This document shows positions 17,045-25,374 of a stretch of DNA of 64,000 bases, in pieces (position 1 is the first letter of the stretch; the number at the start of each line of letters is the position of its first letter). The stretch is from Clostridium lentum (GTDB taxonomy: Bacteria; Bacillota; Clostridia; Clostridiales; Clostridiaceae), in NCBI RefSeq assembly GCF_014287815.1, contig NZ_JACOOQ010000001.1, positions 248,001 through 312,000 on the forward strand, written 5' to 3'. Below the pieces are notes generated by a model. The model ran no database searches. It was not told the DNA's origin and saw only the letters and a program-made list of their open reading frames with translations. A program made the position numbers and the translations under genes.

Positions 17045-19048
17045 ATGAATAATTACAAAAACCTTTTAAGTCCTATAACAATTAAACATATGACAGTAAG
17101 AAATAGAGTAGCAATGCCTCCTATGGGAACAAATTATGGTGGAGCTATGGGAGATTTTACTGATGAGCATATAACATATTATGAAAAAAGAGCAGAAGGT
17201 GGAACAGGTCTTATTATAGTTGAAAATGCTTGTGTAGACTTTCCTTTAGGATCAAACGGTACAACTCAAATAAGATTAGATCATGATAGATATATTCCAA
17301 ATTTATTTAAATTAACAGAAAGGTTACATAGACAGGGTGCGTCTGTAGCTATTCAAATTAATCATTCAGGTGCTTCAGCAGTTCCAGGTAGAATAGAGGG
17401 AAATACTCCAGTATCATCTTCTAATATACCATCAAAAACTGGAGGGGCAGTGCCAAGACCTTTAGAAATAGAAGAAATACATGCAATAGTACATAAATAT
17501 GCAGAAGCTGCTAAGAGAGCTCAAATTGCAGGTTTTGATGCTGTTGAAATTCATGGTGGACATTCATATTTACTATGTCAATTCTTATCACCTGTGTATA
17601 ATAAAAGAACTGATGAATTTGGTGGAAGTGTTGAAAATAGAACTAGATTTGCAAGATTAGTTTTAAAAGCTGTAAGAGAAGCTGTAGGACCAATGTTTCC
17701 AATAAGTTTTAGATTTAGTGCGGAAGAGTTAGTTGAAGGTGGAAATACATTAGAAGATTCTTTAGAAATGCTAGAATATTTACAAGAAGATGCAGATATT
17801 TTAAATGTATCAGCAGCTTTAAATGATTCACTTCAATATCAAATAGATGCTAACTATTTAGAAGATGGATGGCGTTCATACATGGCTAAGGCTGTAAAAG
17901 AAAAGTATCCAGAAAAAGTAGTTATAACATCAGGAAATATAAGAAATCCTAAGATTGCTGAAAGAATAATTGAAGAAGGACATGCAGATATGGTGGCTAT
18001 AGGACGTGGACTTATAGCAGAACCACAATGGGTTAATAAGGTTAAAAGTGGAAGAGAAGATGAATTAAGAAAATGTATATCTTGTAATATTGCTTGTTCA
18101 GGACATAGAATTGGATTAAATAGACCTGTAAGATGTACAGTTAATCCAAGTGTAATATTTGGAGATACTCATAAAGAATTAAAAGTAAACAAGGCTACTA
18201 ATGTGGTAGTTATAGGTGGAGGAACAGCTGGACTTGAAGCAGCTTGTACTGCTGCAGAAGTAGGATGTACTACATTCTTATTTGAAGCTAAGCCATACTT
18301 AGGAGGATTAGCAAGAGAAATAGCAAAACTTCCAGCTAAAGATAGAATAAATGATTTCCCAGATTATTTAATAAACAGAGCTAAAAAATTAAAGAATTTA
18401 TATATATTTACTAATACTACTGCAACGATAGAAGCAATAGAAAATTTAAAACCAGATGTAGTGGTAAATGCTACAGGTTCAAACCCTCTATTACCTCCAA
18501 TTACTGGATTACACAACGTAGTTGATAAAGAAAATGAAAAAGTAATGTCTATCTTTGGATTTATAAAAAATATTAAAGAATTCGAAGCAATGAAATTAGA
18601 AGGTAAGAAGATTGGTGTAATTGGTGGAGGAGCTGTTGGGCTTGATGTTGTTGAATATTTTGCTAATAAAGGTGCTTGTGTAACAATTGTTGAAAGAATG
18701 CCAGCAGTAGGAAATGGATTAGATTTTATAAGTAAGATAGATTTCTTATCTATGTTAAAGAAAAAAGAAGTTGACGTAAGAGTTGACACTTCATTATTAG
18801 AAGTTAAGCCAAATAGTTTTATTATTAATAAAGATGGTGTAGATGAGGAATTAGAATTTGATTTTGGATTTGTATGTTTAGGAATGAGAGCTTATTCACC
18901 ATTAATGAATGAATTAGAAGAAAAATTTGCTTCTAATGGAGTAGAAGTTGTTAATATTGGTGATAGTGTAAGAGCTAGAAGAATTATTGAAGGTGTTGAT
19001 GAAGGTAGAAATATAACAGATACACTAAAGAGAATAGGAAGATTATAA
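17045..19048 (+). CDS. Enoate reductase/2,4-dienoyl-CoA reductase-like flavoenzyme (FMN, 4Fe-4S, FAD)
   Basis: A 667-aa Old Yellow Enzyme-type NADH:flavin oxidoreductase that reduces activated C=C bonds. An N-terminal FMN TIM barrel (about 1-340) carries H170, H173 and catalytic Tyr175 (HGGHSYLLCQFLSP). A 4Fe-4S site follows (C344, C347, C351, C364; CISCNIAC then C after 12 residues). The C-terminal FAD/NAD(P)H region has GGGTAGLEAA (from 391) and GGGAVGLDVV. Length equals that of classical clostridial enoate reductases. It lies between a TRAP uptake system and a LysR regulator, downstream of YdiB and the dehydroquinase. 3-Dehydroshikimate or another cyclic enone/enoate is a plausible substrate. 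The start is ATG 17045 after TTAGGAG. Confidence 0.88.
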   Translation: MNNYKNLLSPITIKHMTVRNRVAMPPMGTNYGGAMGDFTDEHITYYEKRAEGGTGLIIVENACVDFPLGSNGTTQIRLDHDRYIPNLFKLTERLHRQGASVAIQINHSGASAVPGRIEGNTPVSSSNIPSKTGGAVPRPLEIEEIHAIVHKYAEAAKRAQIAGFDAVEIHGGHSYLLCQFLSPVYNKRTDEFGGSVENRTRFARLVLKAVREAVGPMFPISFRFSAEELVEGGNTLEDSLEMLEYLQEDADILNVSAALNDSLQYQIDANYLEDGWRSYMAKAVKEKYPEKVVITSGNIRNPKIAERIIEEGHADMVAIGRGLIAEPQWVNKVKSGREDELRKCISCNIACSGHRIGLNRPVRCTVNPSVIFGDTHKELKVNKATNVVVIGGGTAGLEAACTAAEVGCTTFLFEAKPYLGGLAREIAKLPAKDRINDFPDYLINRAKKLKNLYIFTNTTATIEAIENLKPDVVVNATGSNPLLPPITGLHNVVDKENEKVMSIFGFIKNIKEFEAMKLEGKKIGVIGGGAVGLDVVEYFANKGACVTIVERMPAVGNGLDFISKIDFLSMLKKKEVDVRVDTSLLEVKPNSFIINKDGVDEELEFDFGFVCLGMRAYSPLMNELEEKFASNGVEVVNIGDSVRARRIIEGVDEGRNITDTLKRIGRL

Positions 19049-19058
19049 GATATAGTTA

Positions 19059-19099
19059 TAAGCTAATGTAAAATTAATATTTTGCATTGGCTTATTTTT
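19059..19099 (+). terminator. Terminator of the ene-reductase gene
   Basis: A 16-base-pair stem with two G-U pairs (19059-19074 with 19079-19094) and a 4-base loop is followed by TTTTTA. The lysR-type gene downstream therefore probably has its own promoter. Confidence 0.85.
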
Positions 19100-19181
19100 A
19101 TTAATATATATAATGGATTAAAAAGTGCTATAATTTCAGATATAATAAATATTTATTTATATTTTATAGGTGGAGAAAAAG

Positions 19182-20078
19182 ATGAATTTAAATTATTTAA
19201 GATATTTTAGAGTATTAGCCAAAATGGAGCATTATACTAAAGCTGCAGAAGAGCTAGCAATAACTCAACCCAGTTTAAGTCATGCAATGTCAACTTTAGA
19301 AAAGGAACTTGGCACATATCTTTTTGAAAAAGATGGAAGAAATATTAAACTTACTAAATATGGAAAAATATATTATGAATATGTAGAGAGAGCATTAGGA
19401 GAATTAGAAGAAGGCGAAAAAAGAATTAAAGAGCTAATAGGTATAGGAACTGGTAGCGTAGAATTGGGATATATATTTACTTTAGGACCTGAATTTGTAC
19501 CTAAGTTGGTAAATGGCTTTATAAATGAAGAAGGGAATTCAAAAGTTAAATTTACTTTTGGACAAGGAACTACATCCTGTTTATTAAAGGATTTAAAAAG
19601 TGAAAAATATGATATAGTATTTTCATCTATAGCTAAAGATGAAGAAGAAATAGAGTTTGCACCTATAATGGAAGAGGAGTTAGTAGTGATAGTAGATAAA
19701 GACCATGTTTTGGCCAGTAAGAGTTCGGTAGATTTAGCAGAGATAAGTGAATATCCATTTATTGCTTTTGGTAATAAAAGTGGAATAAGACAGATAATCG
19801 ATGGATTATTTAAAGCTGTTGATAATAAGCCTAATATCATTTGTGAAGTGGAAGAAAATAATGCCATTGCTGGATTGGTGGAAGTTAAATATGGTATATC
19901 AATAGTTCCTAAAATTACAGCACTAAAATACTTTAATGTGAAGATATTGCCAATATCTAATCCACAGCATAAAAGGTATATTTATATGGCTACTTTAAAA
20001 AATAAATATCAAAGTCCAACAATGAAGATGTTTAAAAAGTATGTTGAAGAGTTTTGTAGAAAAAATAGTCTTGGATAA
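19182..20078 (+). CDS. LysR-family transcriptional regulator
   Basis: The 298-aa protein has an N-terminal winged helix (MNLNYLRYFRVLAKMEHYTKAAEELAITQPSLSHAMSTLEKELG as continuous HTH and wing, residues 1-60) and a LysR substrate-binding domain. The start is ATG 19182, 7 bases after AGGTGGAG; an in-frame GTG at 19170 overlaps that ribosome site. It lies just downstream of and parallel to the ene-reductase gene. It is probably its regulator, responding to a pathway metabolite, but no target site is proven. Confidence 0.9.
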   Translation: MNLNYLRYFRVLAKMEHYTKAAEELAITQPSLSHAMSTLEKELGTYLFEKDGRNIKLTKYGKIYYEYVERALGELEEGEKRIKELIGIGTGSVELGYIFTLGPEFVPKLVNGFINEEGNSKVKFTFGQGTTSCLLKDLKSEKYDIVFSSIAKDEEEIEFAPIMEEELVVIVDKDHVLASKSSVDLAEISEYPFIAFGNKSGIRQIIDGLFKAVDNKPNIICEVEENNAIAGLVEVKYGISIVPKITALKYFNVKILPISNPQHKRYIYMATLKNKYQSPTMKMFKKYVEEFCRKNSLG

Positions 20079-20100
20079 AAATATAACTTAAAAAAATTCC

Positions 20101-20192
20101 TATGCTAAAAAATACATTATATTATGGAAAAATAGGTATTTACTAATGTGAAAATATATAATTAGCATATTTTTTATGCTAAAATATATACA
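20101..20192 (+). promoter_or_regulatory. Inverted and direct TATGCTAA repeats upstream of aroF
   Basis: TTAGCATA (20162-20169) and TATGCTAA (20175-20182) form an 8-base-arm inverted repeat; another TATGCTAA lies at 20101-20108. TATACA (20187-20192) could be the -10 region, with the palindrome over the -35. This looks like the control region of the aroF-tyrA pair, but the regulator is unknown. Confidence 0.35.
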
Positions 20193-20269
20193 ATAATGGT
20201 AGAAGAATTTTAGTATGAGACGAAAAATTTAGCTGAAATTATAAAATAGATGTAGTTGGAGGTAAGTAT

Positions 20270-21292
20270 ATGATCGTAGTAATGAGGCCCACAGTAAGAG
20301 AAGATACTATTAATTTTGTAAAAAGTAATTTAGAGAAATATGGCGTAGAAGTCAATGTATCTAAGGGAGGTACATATTGTATTTTAGGATTAGTAGGAGA
20401 TTCTTCTAAAATAGATTCAGATAAGATTTTAACTTTTGAAGGCGTAGAAAAAGTATTAAAAGTACAAGATCCATTTAAAAAGGCTAATAGATTATTTAAG
20501 CCTGATGACAGTATAATAAATGTAAATGGCACTTTAATTGGTGGAGGAAATCTTGGCGTAATGGCAGGTCCTTGTTCAGTGGAAAGTGAAGAACAAATTT
20601 TAGAGATAGCTAGAGCAGTTAAGAACTCAGGGGCTAATTTCTTAAGAGGAGGGGCTTTTAAGCCAAGAACATCACCTTATAGTTTCCAAGGCCTTGAACT
20701 TGAAGGGTTAAAACTTTTAGAAATTGCTAAAAAAGAAACAGGGTTAAATATAGTAACAGAAATAATGTCTACAGATTATATTGATGAATTTGTTGATAGA
20801 GTTAATGTGATTCAAGTTGGAGCAAGAAATATGCAAAACTTCGATTTATTAAAGCAATTAGGTAAGACTAATAAGCCAATACTTCTTAAGAGAGGAATTG
20901 CTGCAACTATTGAAGAATGGTTAATGTCTGCTGAGTATATCATGGCTGGTGGAAATGAGAATGTAATTCTTTGTGAAAGAGGAATAAGAACTTATGAAAA
21001 TTACACAAGAAATACTTTAGATTTAAGTGCAATTCCTGTAGTGAAAAGATTATCACATTTACCAATAATAGTTGACCCAAGCCATGCTGCTGGATACTGG
21101 TATTTAGTTGAGCCTCTTGCTAAGGCTGCCATAGCTGTTGGAGCAGATGGACTTATGATAGAAGTTCATAATAATCCACAATGTGCATTAAGTGACGGAC
21201 AACAATCAATTAAGCCAGCTGCTTTTGATGAACTTATGAAGAAGGTAAAAGTAATAGCAGAAATGGAAGGGAAAAAACTTGTTTTTTTATGA
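20270..21292 (+). CDS. aroF: DAHP synthase (3-deoxy-7-phosphoheptulonate synthase), type I-beta
   Basis: The first shikimate-pathway enzyme, joining PEP and erythrose-4-phosphate. The 340-aa protein has an N-terminal ferredoxin-like regulatory domain (about 1-70; VVMRPTVREDTINFVKSNL). The catalytic barrel follows, with GPCSVES, FLRGGAFKPRTSPYSFQG, GARNMQNFDLL, ILCERGIRTYE, DPSHAAGYW and EVHNNPQCALSDGQQS. This layout matches Thermotoga/Bacillus-type DAHP synthases, in which the N-terminal domain mediates feedback control. GGAGGT precedes ATG 20270. It is translationally coupled to tyrA and separated from the other aro genes by the accessory block. Confidence 0.95.
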   Translation: MIVVMRPTVREDTINFVKSNLEKYGVEVNVSKGGTYCILGLVGDSSKIDSDKILTFEGVEKVLKVQDPFKKANRLFKPDDSIINVNGTLIGGGNLGVMAGPCSVESEEQILEIARAVKNSGANFLRGGAFKPRTSPYSFQGLELEGLKLLEIAKKETGLNIVTEIMSTDYIDEFVDRVNVIQVGARNMQNFDLLKQLGKTNKPILLKRGIAATIEEWLMSAEYIMAGGNENVILCERGIRTYENYTRNTLDLSAIPVVKRLSHLPIIVDPSHAAGYWYLVEPLAKAAIAVGADGLMIEVHNNPQCALSDGQQSIKPAAFDELMKKVKVIAEMEGKKLVFL

Positions 21293-22137
21293 AGAGAGAG
21301 TTTATGAAAATAGTAATAGTAGGGTTAGGGGTTATTGGTGGTAGCTATGCCATGGCATTGAAAAATGCTGGGTATGAAGAGGTTTATGGTATAGATACTA
21401 ATATTGAAACATTAAAAAAAGCTAAAGAAATAGGCATAATTAAAGAAGGATATGTTGAAGGAAAAGAAGTAATTAAGGAAGCAGATATTATTATTTTAGG
21501 CATATATCCTAATTTAATCAAAAGATTTATAGAAGATAATAAGCATAATTTTAAAGATGGAGCTATAATAAATGATGTTACTGGGATTAAGGAATTGTTT
21601 ATTGATGAAGTATTAAGTATATTGCCAGAAAATATTGATTTTGTCTTTGGTCATCCCATGGCTGGAAGAGAAAAAAAGGGTATAGAATATGCTAGTGATG
21701 AGGTTTTTAAAGGAGCTAATTATTTAATTACCATAACTGAAAAGAATAAAGAATCTAACATTGAGATAATAGAAAAGATTGTTTATGATTTAGGATTTAG
21801 TCATATTAAGGTGATAACGCCTAAATACCATGATGAAATGATAGGTTTTACCAGTCAGCTTCCTCATGCATTGGCTGTTGCTCTTATTAATAGCGATGAA
21901 GAAGGAAGAGATACAGGAAGTTTTATTGGTGATAGCTATAGAGACTTAACGAGAATTGCTAATATTAATGAAGGATTATGGAGTCAATTATTTTTAGGAA
22001 ATAAGAATAATTTATTAAAATCTATGAAAGCTTTTGAGGTAGAATTCAATAAGATACTTAAATGTATAGAAGATGAAGATAAGGAAGCGTTGGAGAAATT
22101 ATTTATTAAGTCATCTAAAAGAAGAGAAAAATTATAA
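21289..22137 (+). CDS. tyrA: Prephenate dehydrogenase
   Basis: TyrA oxidatively decarboxylates prephenate to 4-hydroxyphenylpyruvate for tyrosine. The Rossmann motif is VIVGLGVIGGSYAMAL; family signatures are FGHPMAGREKKGIEYA and TSQLPHALAVAL, with the catalytic histidine in GHPMAG. There is no ACT domain. ATG 21289 overlaps the aroF stop (ATGA). A second ATG at 21304 gives the more typical opening MKIVIVGLG and follows GAGAG, so the exact start is open. Length is 282 or 277 aa. Confidence 0.93.
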   Translation: MKREFMKIVIVGLGVIGGSYAMALKNAGYEEVYGIDTNIETLKKAKEIGIIKEGYVEGKEVIKEADIIILGIYPNLIKRFIEDNKHNFKDGAIINDVTGIKELFIDEVLSILPENIDFVFGHPMAGREKKGIEYASDEVFKGANYLITITEKNKESNIEIIEKIVYDLGFSHIKVITPKYHDEMIGFTSQLPHALAVALINSDEEGRDTGSFIGDSYRDLTRIANINEGLWSQLFLGNKNNLLKSMKAFEVEFNKILKCIEDEDKEALEKLFIKSSKRREKL

Positions 22138-22140
22138 AAT

Positions 22141-22171
22141 AAAAAAACTATGGTCTTTCCATAGTTTTTTA
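22141..22171. terminator. Bidirectional terminator after tyrA
   Basis: A 12-base-pair perfect stem (22142-22153 with 22159-22170; AAAAAACTATGG/CCATAGTTTTTT) with a 5-base loop. It can serve tyrA and the convergent CYTH gene. Confidence 0.88.
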
Positions 22172-22241
22172 TATTTTTAGGAGGATATTTGCTTACACTA
22201 TAGAATATTCAAAGAATCATATAAATATGAAAAAATTTATT

Positions 22242-22799
22242 TTATCTGCCTGGTGTTGAACTGGTGATTCCTCTTTCTGCTAGAATATCATAAATTGTTT
22301 GTGAAGTAGTATCAGCCAGTGTATATCCAAGAGCAGTAACTACTTTTTCTAAGTTTTCAATAGAATCAGTTTCTATTTCAATATAGGGGAAAGGACAAAA
22401 GTTCTTATCATTAATATCTATTTCTACAAGAGAATTTTCTAATTTATAACTTTCTCTATATTTTTTGATAGATTCTTTAAGTTCTAAACCTAGGGATAAG
22501 AAGATTCTTCTAGACATTTCAGCGTCCATAACTATGGTTTCATTTTCCTCCATAACTTTAAATGTATCTTGGCTTATCATTTTTTTTGTTGTCATAAAGA
22601 TTGTTTCTTTATTAGTAAGTCTATCAGTTATAGTTCTTATTCTTGCATATCCTTTAGCTTGCAGTAATCTTCCATCAGAAAAATCATAAATCTCATTTAC
22701 TTGATCTTCTGACTTTACTTTTACACCACCTAGAGCTAATAATTTTGATCTTATATCTTCTACATCAATATCAACAATTCTTGTTTCTAATTCTTTCAT
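22242..22799 (-). CDS. CYTH domain protein (class IV adenylate cyclase/triphosphatase family)
   Basis: The 185-aa protein opens with the CYTH pattern (MKELETRIVDID, an ExExK variant) and contains alternating charged strands typical of the tunnel fold: YARIRT, TIFMTTKK, IKKYRESY, LVEIDI, YIEIETDS. CYTH proteins hydrolyse triphosphates or, less often, cyclise ATP. The first motif reads E-T-R-I rather than ExExK, so catalysis is not assured. A GGAGA site precedes ATG. It lies 14 bases downstream of the exonuclease gene, so they are probably cotranscribed. Confidence 0.8.
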   Translation of the reverse strand: MKELETRIVDIDVEDIRSKLLALGGVKVKSEDQVNEIYDFSDGRLLQAKGYARIRTITDRLTNKETIFMTTKKMISQDTFKVMEENETIVMDAEMSRRIFLSLGLELKESIKKYRESYKLENSLVEIDINDKNFCPFPYIEIETDSIENLEKVVTALGYTLADTTSQTIYDILAERGITSSTPGR

Positions 22800-22813
22800 A
22801 AATTTCTCCTATA

Positions 22814-24028
22814 CTATATAAGTGTTTTAATTTCTAAATCTAATAATCTATTTTTAAGCTCAGTATAATCTATATTTAGCTTAATATCATCAAGATTAAC
22901 TTGGGCTATTGATTCAATATCAGTTTTTATAGTAGCTAGCTCTTTACTCATGAAAGCAGATTCTTTAGCACATAATTGTATACCAAATACTTCTTCATTT
23001 TTTAGCTTTTCTATATCTTCAGCATTAGAAAGTCTTATAGGGAATTTTAATTTTCCTAGCTTTTCTTCAAATAAAGGTTGTAAAATAGTATCTTCTTCAG
23101 TAACTTCATCAAAAATAGCATTATAATTAATTTTATCACCATTTCCTAAGGCAATTACACCATCAGCTAGCATATAAGAAATTGGAGAACGACCAATACC
23201 TAAGCTTTCCTTGAAGAATTTCTTAAGTTCTTTTTCTTCTCTAGCACTCAAATTTTCAATTGTTTCATAGATAGCTTCAATAGTTCCATATTCTTGTAGT
23301 AGTGGAATAACAGCTTTCTCACCAACGCCTTTTACACCAGGGATATTATCAGAAGTATCTCCACAAAGAGCTTTATATTCAACTATTTGATATGGCTTTA
23401 ATCCTTTTATATCTTTTAAGGTTGAAAGAGTAAATTCAAAGAAGCCATCAGGTACGTTAAATTCTTGTCTGTTTAAATTTAAATCTTCAAACATCTTATC
23501 AGCTTTGCTGCTACCTAGCCATACTCTAGTGTTGCTGTCGACTAATTGAAGATAATCTTCGTCTTTTGTGTGAAGAAAGACAGGAATTTCAGTTTGAAAT
23601 CTTTTTGCCAGTGAGCCAGCAAAGTCATCAGCTTCATAAACTTCTTCATCATCTCTTCCACTTAAGAATTGAGGTATTATTCCTTGAAGAAGGTTTTGTG
23701 TACTAATAAACTGTTCTTTTAATGGATGAGGAGTTGCTTTTCTTGTACCTTTATATGTACCACCAGCAATTTCTTGTCTGAAAGTTTGTCTTGAAACATC
23801 CCATACTACAGCTAAGTGAGTAGGTTGGTTTTTCTTAATTAAAGATAAAAGCGTTCTCATGAAAGGAAATACACCGTTAGTATATCTTCCATCAGAAGTT
23901 TTCATAAGCCTTTCTAAGGCCTTTTCTTTATCTTCATCAGTCTTGGCCATTAAGTAAGCAGTAGCAGTGGCATAAAAGCTAGTGCTTAGCAAACTGCTAC
24001 CATCTATAATAAGTAATTTTTCAGTCAT
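22814..24028 (-). CDS. 5'-3' exonuclease (FEN/PolA N-terminal family)
   Basis: The 404-aa protein resembles the 5' nuclease domain of DNA polymerase I. It has acidic metal-binding residues (LLIIDGSSLL; VVWDVSRQTFR; YEADDFAGSLAKRF), PVFLHTKDEDYLQLV and the helix-hairpin-helix GDTSDNIPGVKGVGEKAV. The polymerase domain is absent and a roughly 110-residue C-terminal extension follows. It would process flaps or RNA primers. The start is ATG 24028, preceded by AAGGAG; a TTG at 24046 in the same frame includes that ribosome site. It is the first gene of a two-gene minus-strand unit with the CYTH gene. Confidence 0.9.
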   Translation of the reverse strand: MTEKLLIIDGSSLLSTSFYATATAYLMAKTDEDKEKALERLMKTSDGRYTNGVFPFMRTLLSLIKKNQPTHLAVVWDVSRQTFRQEIAGGTYKGTRKATPHPLKEQFISTQNLLQGIIPQFLSGRDDEEVYEADDFAGSLAKRFQTEIPVFLHTKDEDYLQLVDSNTRVWLGSSKADKMFEDLNLNRQEFNVPDGFFEFTLSTLKDIKGLKPYQIVEYKALCGDTSDNIPGVKGVGEKAVIPLLQEYGTIEAIYETIENLSAREEKELKKFFKESLGIGRSPISYMLADGVIALGNGDKINYNAIFDEVTEEDTILQPLFEEKLGKLKFPIRLSNAEDIEKLKNEEVFGIQLCAKESAFMSKELATIKTDIESIAQVNLDDIKLNIDYTELKNRLLDLEIKTLI

Positions 24029-24057
24029 AATATACTCCTTATACAATAGTTTTTTTT

Positions 24058-24085
24058 ATTATAAGTATAACCTCTATTATAACAA
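24058..24085 (-). promoter_or_regulatory. Candidate promoter of the exonuclease-CYTH unit
   Basis: Read on the minus strand: TTGTTA (24085-24080), a 16-base spacer and TATAAT (24063-24058), about 30 bases before ATG 24028. Confidence 0.5.
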
Positions 24086-24114
24086 AAAACTATAGTTTAA
24101 AAATACTATAGTCG

Positions 24115-24227
24115 GTGTTAGTATAAAGTAGTGGACACATTAAGATGAACTAAGTAAAATAATATTTAGTTAAGAAAGGATGTGTCCATTAAGGGAAATA
24201 GTAGAAGTATACAATCAAAAAATATAA
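24115..24227 (+). mobile_element. Possible insertion-sequence relic
   Basis: TGGACACAT (24132-24140) and ATGTGTCCA (24180-24188) form a 9-base inverted repeat. The sequence before it, TGTTAGTATAAAGTAGTGG, looks like an IS3-type end (TG start, GTGGACA). A short frame with a ribosome site starts at ATG 24180 and stops after 15 codons (24225-24227). No transposase domain is left. I read it as a deletion remnant or a very small non-autonomous element; a regulatory hairpin is the alternative. Confidence 0.35.
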
Positions 24228-24268
24228 TTATATAATAGTAGAAGTATTTAAATAAGGAGTGTTTATTT

Positions 24269-25309
24269 ATGGAATACGTTAATGATATAAATATTCAAGA
24301 AGCAGTAATACATATTTTAGATAGTAATGGTATTGATCCAGTTCTAAATGAATTTACTTTAGAGCTTACAGAAGACATATATAAGTTTTTATATAGACAT
24401 ATTGAAAAATGTTTTAAAGATGAAGAATTAAAAACAGCTGTTTTTAATGAAGAAAGAAATATAGTTAAAGAAATTGTACAAGATTATTTAAATGGTGTAG
24501 ATCATGATATAGTGAATCTTTCTAAGGAGCTAGCAAGACAGTTATTTGCCATAATGAATGGTAATACTAATATTCCATCATGTGATTTAATTGTTGTTTC
24601 TTTAATAACAGATCAAGGACCAATGATAGGTATACTTAAAATGGATTATGTTAAAAACTATACTCATCAAGTAGATTTTGTTGAAGATAAAATAGGAATA
24701 GGAATAGTTCCACAAATGGCAGGACTGCCAGGTAGTGGTCAAAGAATTCAAAAAGCTGCATTTATAAAGCCAATAAGAGAAGAGAATAAGTTCGATTTAT
24801 ACGTTATAGATAAACAAAGAAAATCTAAAGATGATGAAGAATATGGTGCTAATTATTTCATGAATCATTTCTTAGGATGTTCAGTGGTAGCTAATAATAG
24901 AGATATGACAAAGACATTTTTAAAAGCTACAGAAGCATGGACAAGAAGCAATATAACAGAAGATGCAGTAAAAGCTGAAAAAATAAGAACAGCTGTGAAA
25001 AGTAGATTAAAAGAAGATGATTCTATTAATATAGAAGATTTAGCTACTCAATTATTCCATAATGAGCCAAATGCAAAACAAGATTTTTCTGCTTTTATCA
25101 AGGGTCAAGGAATTGAAGAAGAAGTATCTGTTGATAAGGCTTGGGTTGAAAAGAAGTTAAAGCGTGTAAGATTAAAAATTGATAAAGATATTGATTTATA
25201 TATTGATGAAGAAACTTATCATGATAATAGCAAATTTGAAATTCAAAGAAATGGTGATGGAAGTATTAATATGATAATAAAACATGTTATAAATTATATA
25301 GAAAAATAA
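24269..25309 (+). CDS. Nucleoid-associated protein (NA37/YejK family)
   Basis: The 346-aa protein fits the NdpA/YejK (37-kDa nucleoid-associated protein) family. It has an N-terminal helical region, a central strand-rich part (PSCDLIVVSLITDQGPMIGILKMDYVKNYTHQVDF, spread over residues 101-137; IQKAAFIKP) and FMNHFLGCSV. Homologues are found across bacteria, and their role in chromosome organisation is only loosely known. An AAGGAG site precedes ATG 24269. It stands alone between the IS relic and the Rpn-type gene. Confidence 0.82.
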   Translation: MEYVNDINIQEAVIHILDSNGIDPVLNEFTLELTEDIYKFLYRHIEKCFKDEELKTAVFNEERNIVKEIVQDYLNGVDHDIVNLSKELARQLFAIMNGNTNIPSCDLIVVSLITDQGPMIGILKMDYVKNYTHQVDFVEDKIGIGIVPQMAGLPGSGQRIQKAAFIKPIREENKFDLYVIDKQRKSKDDEEYGANYFMNHFLGCSVVANNRDMTKTFLKATEAWTRSNITEDAVKAEKIRTAVKSRLKEDDSINIEDLATQLFHNEPNAKQDFSAFIKGQGIEEEVSVDKAWVEKKLKRVRLKIDKDIDLYIDEETYHDNSKFEIQRNGDGSINMIIKHVINYIEK

Positions 25310-25374
25310 TATTAAGAATTAAAATAAAAAATGATATAATAAATTAAATAAATTATGTAATGGAGTGTTAGTAT

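Noticed and set aside
17045-19048. Assignment as a bile-acid BaiCD/BaiH enzyme
   Set aside because: The fold is the same, but no other bai genes are near and the neighbours all concern quinate/shikimate-type compounds; only the broad family is safe.
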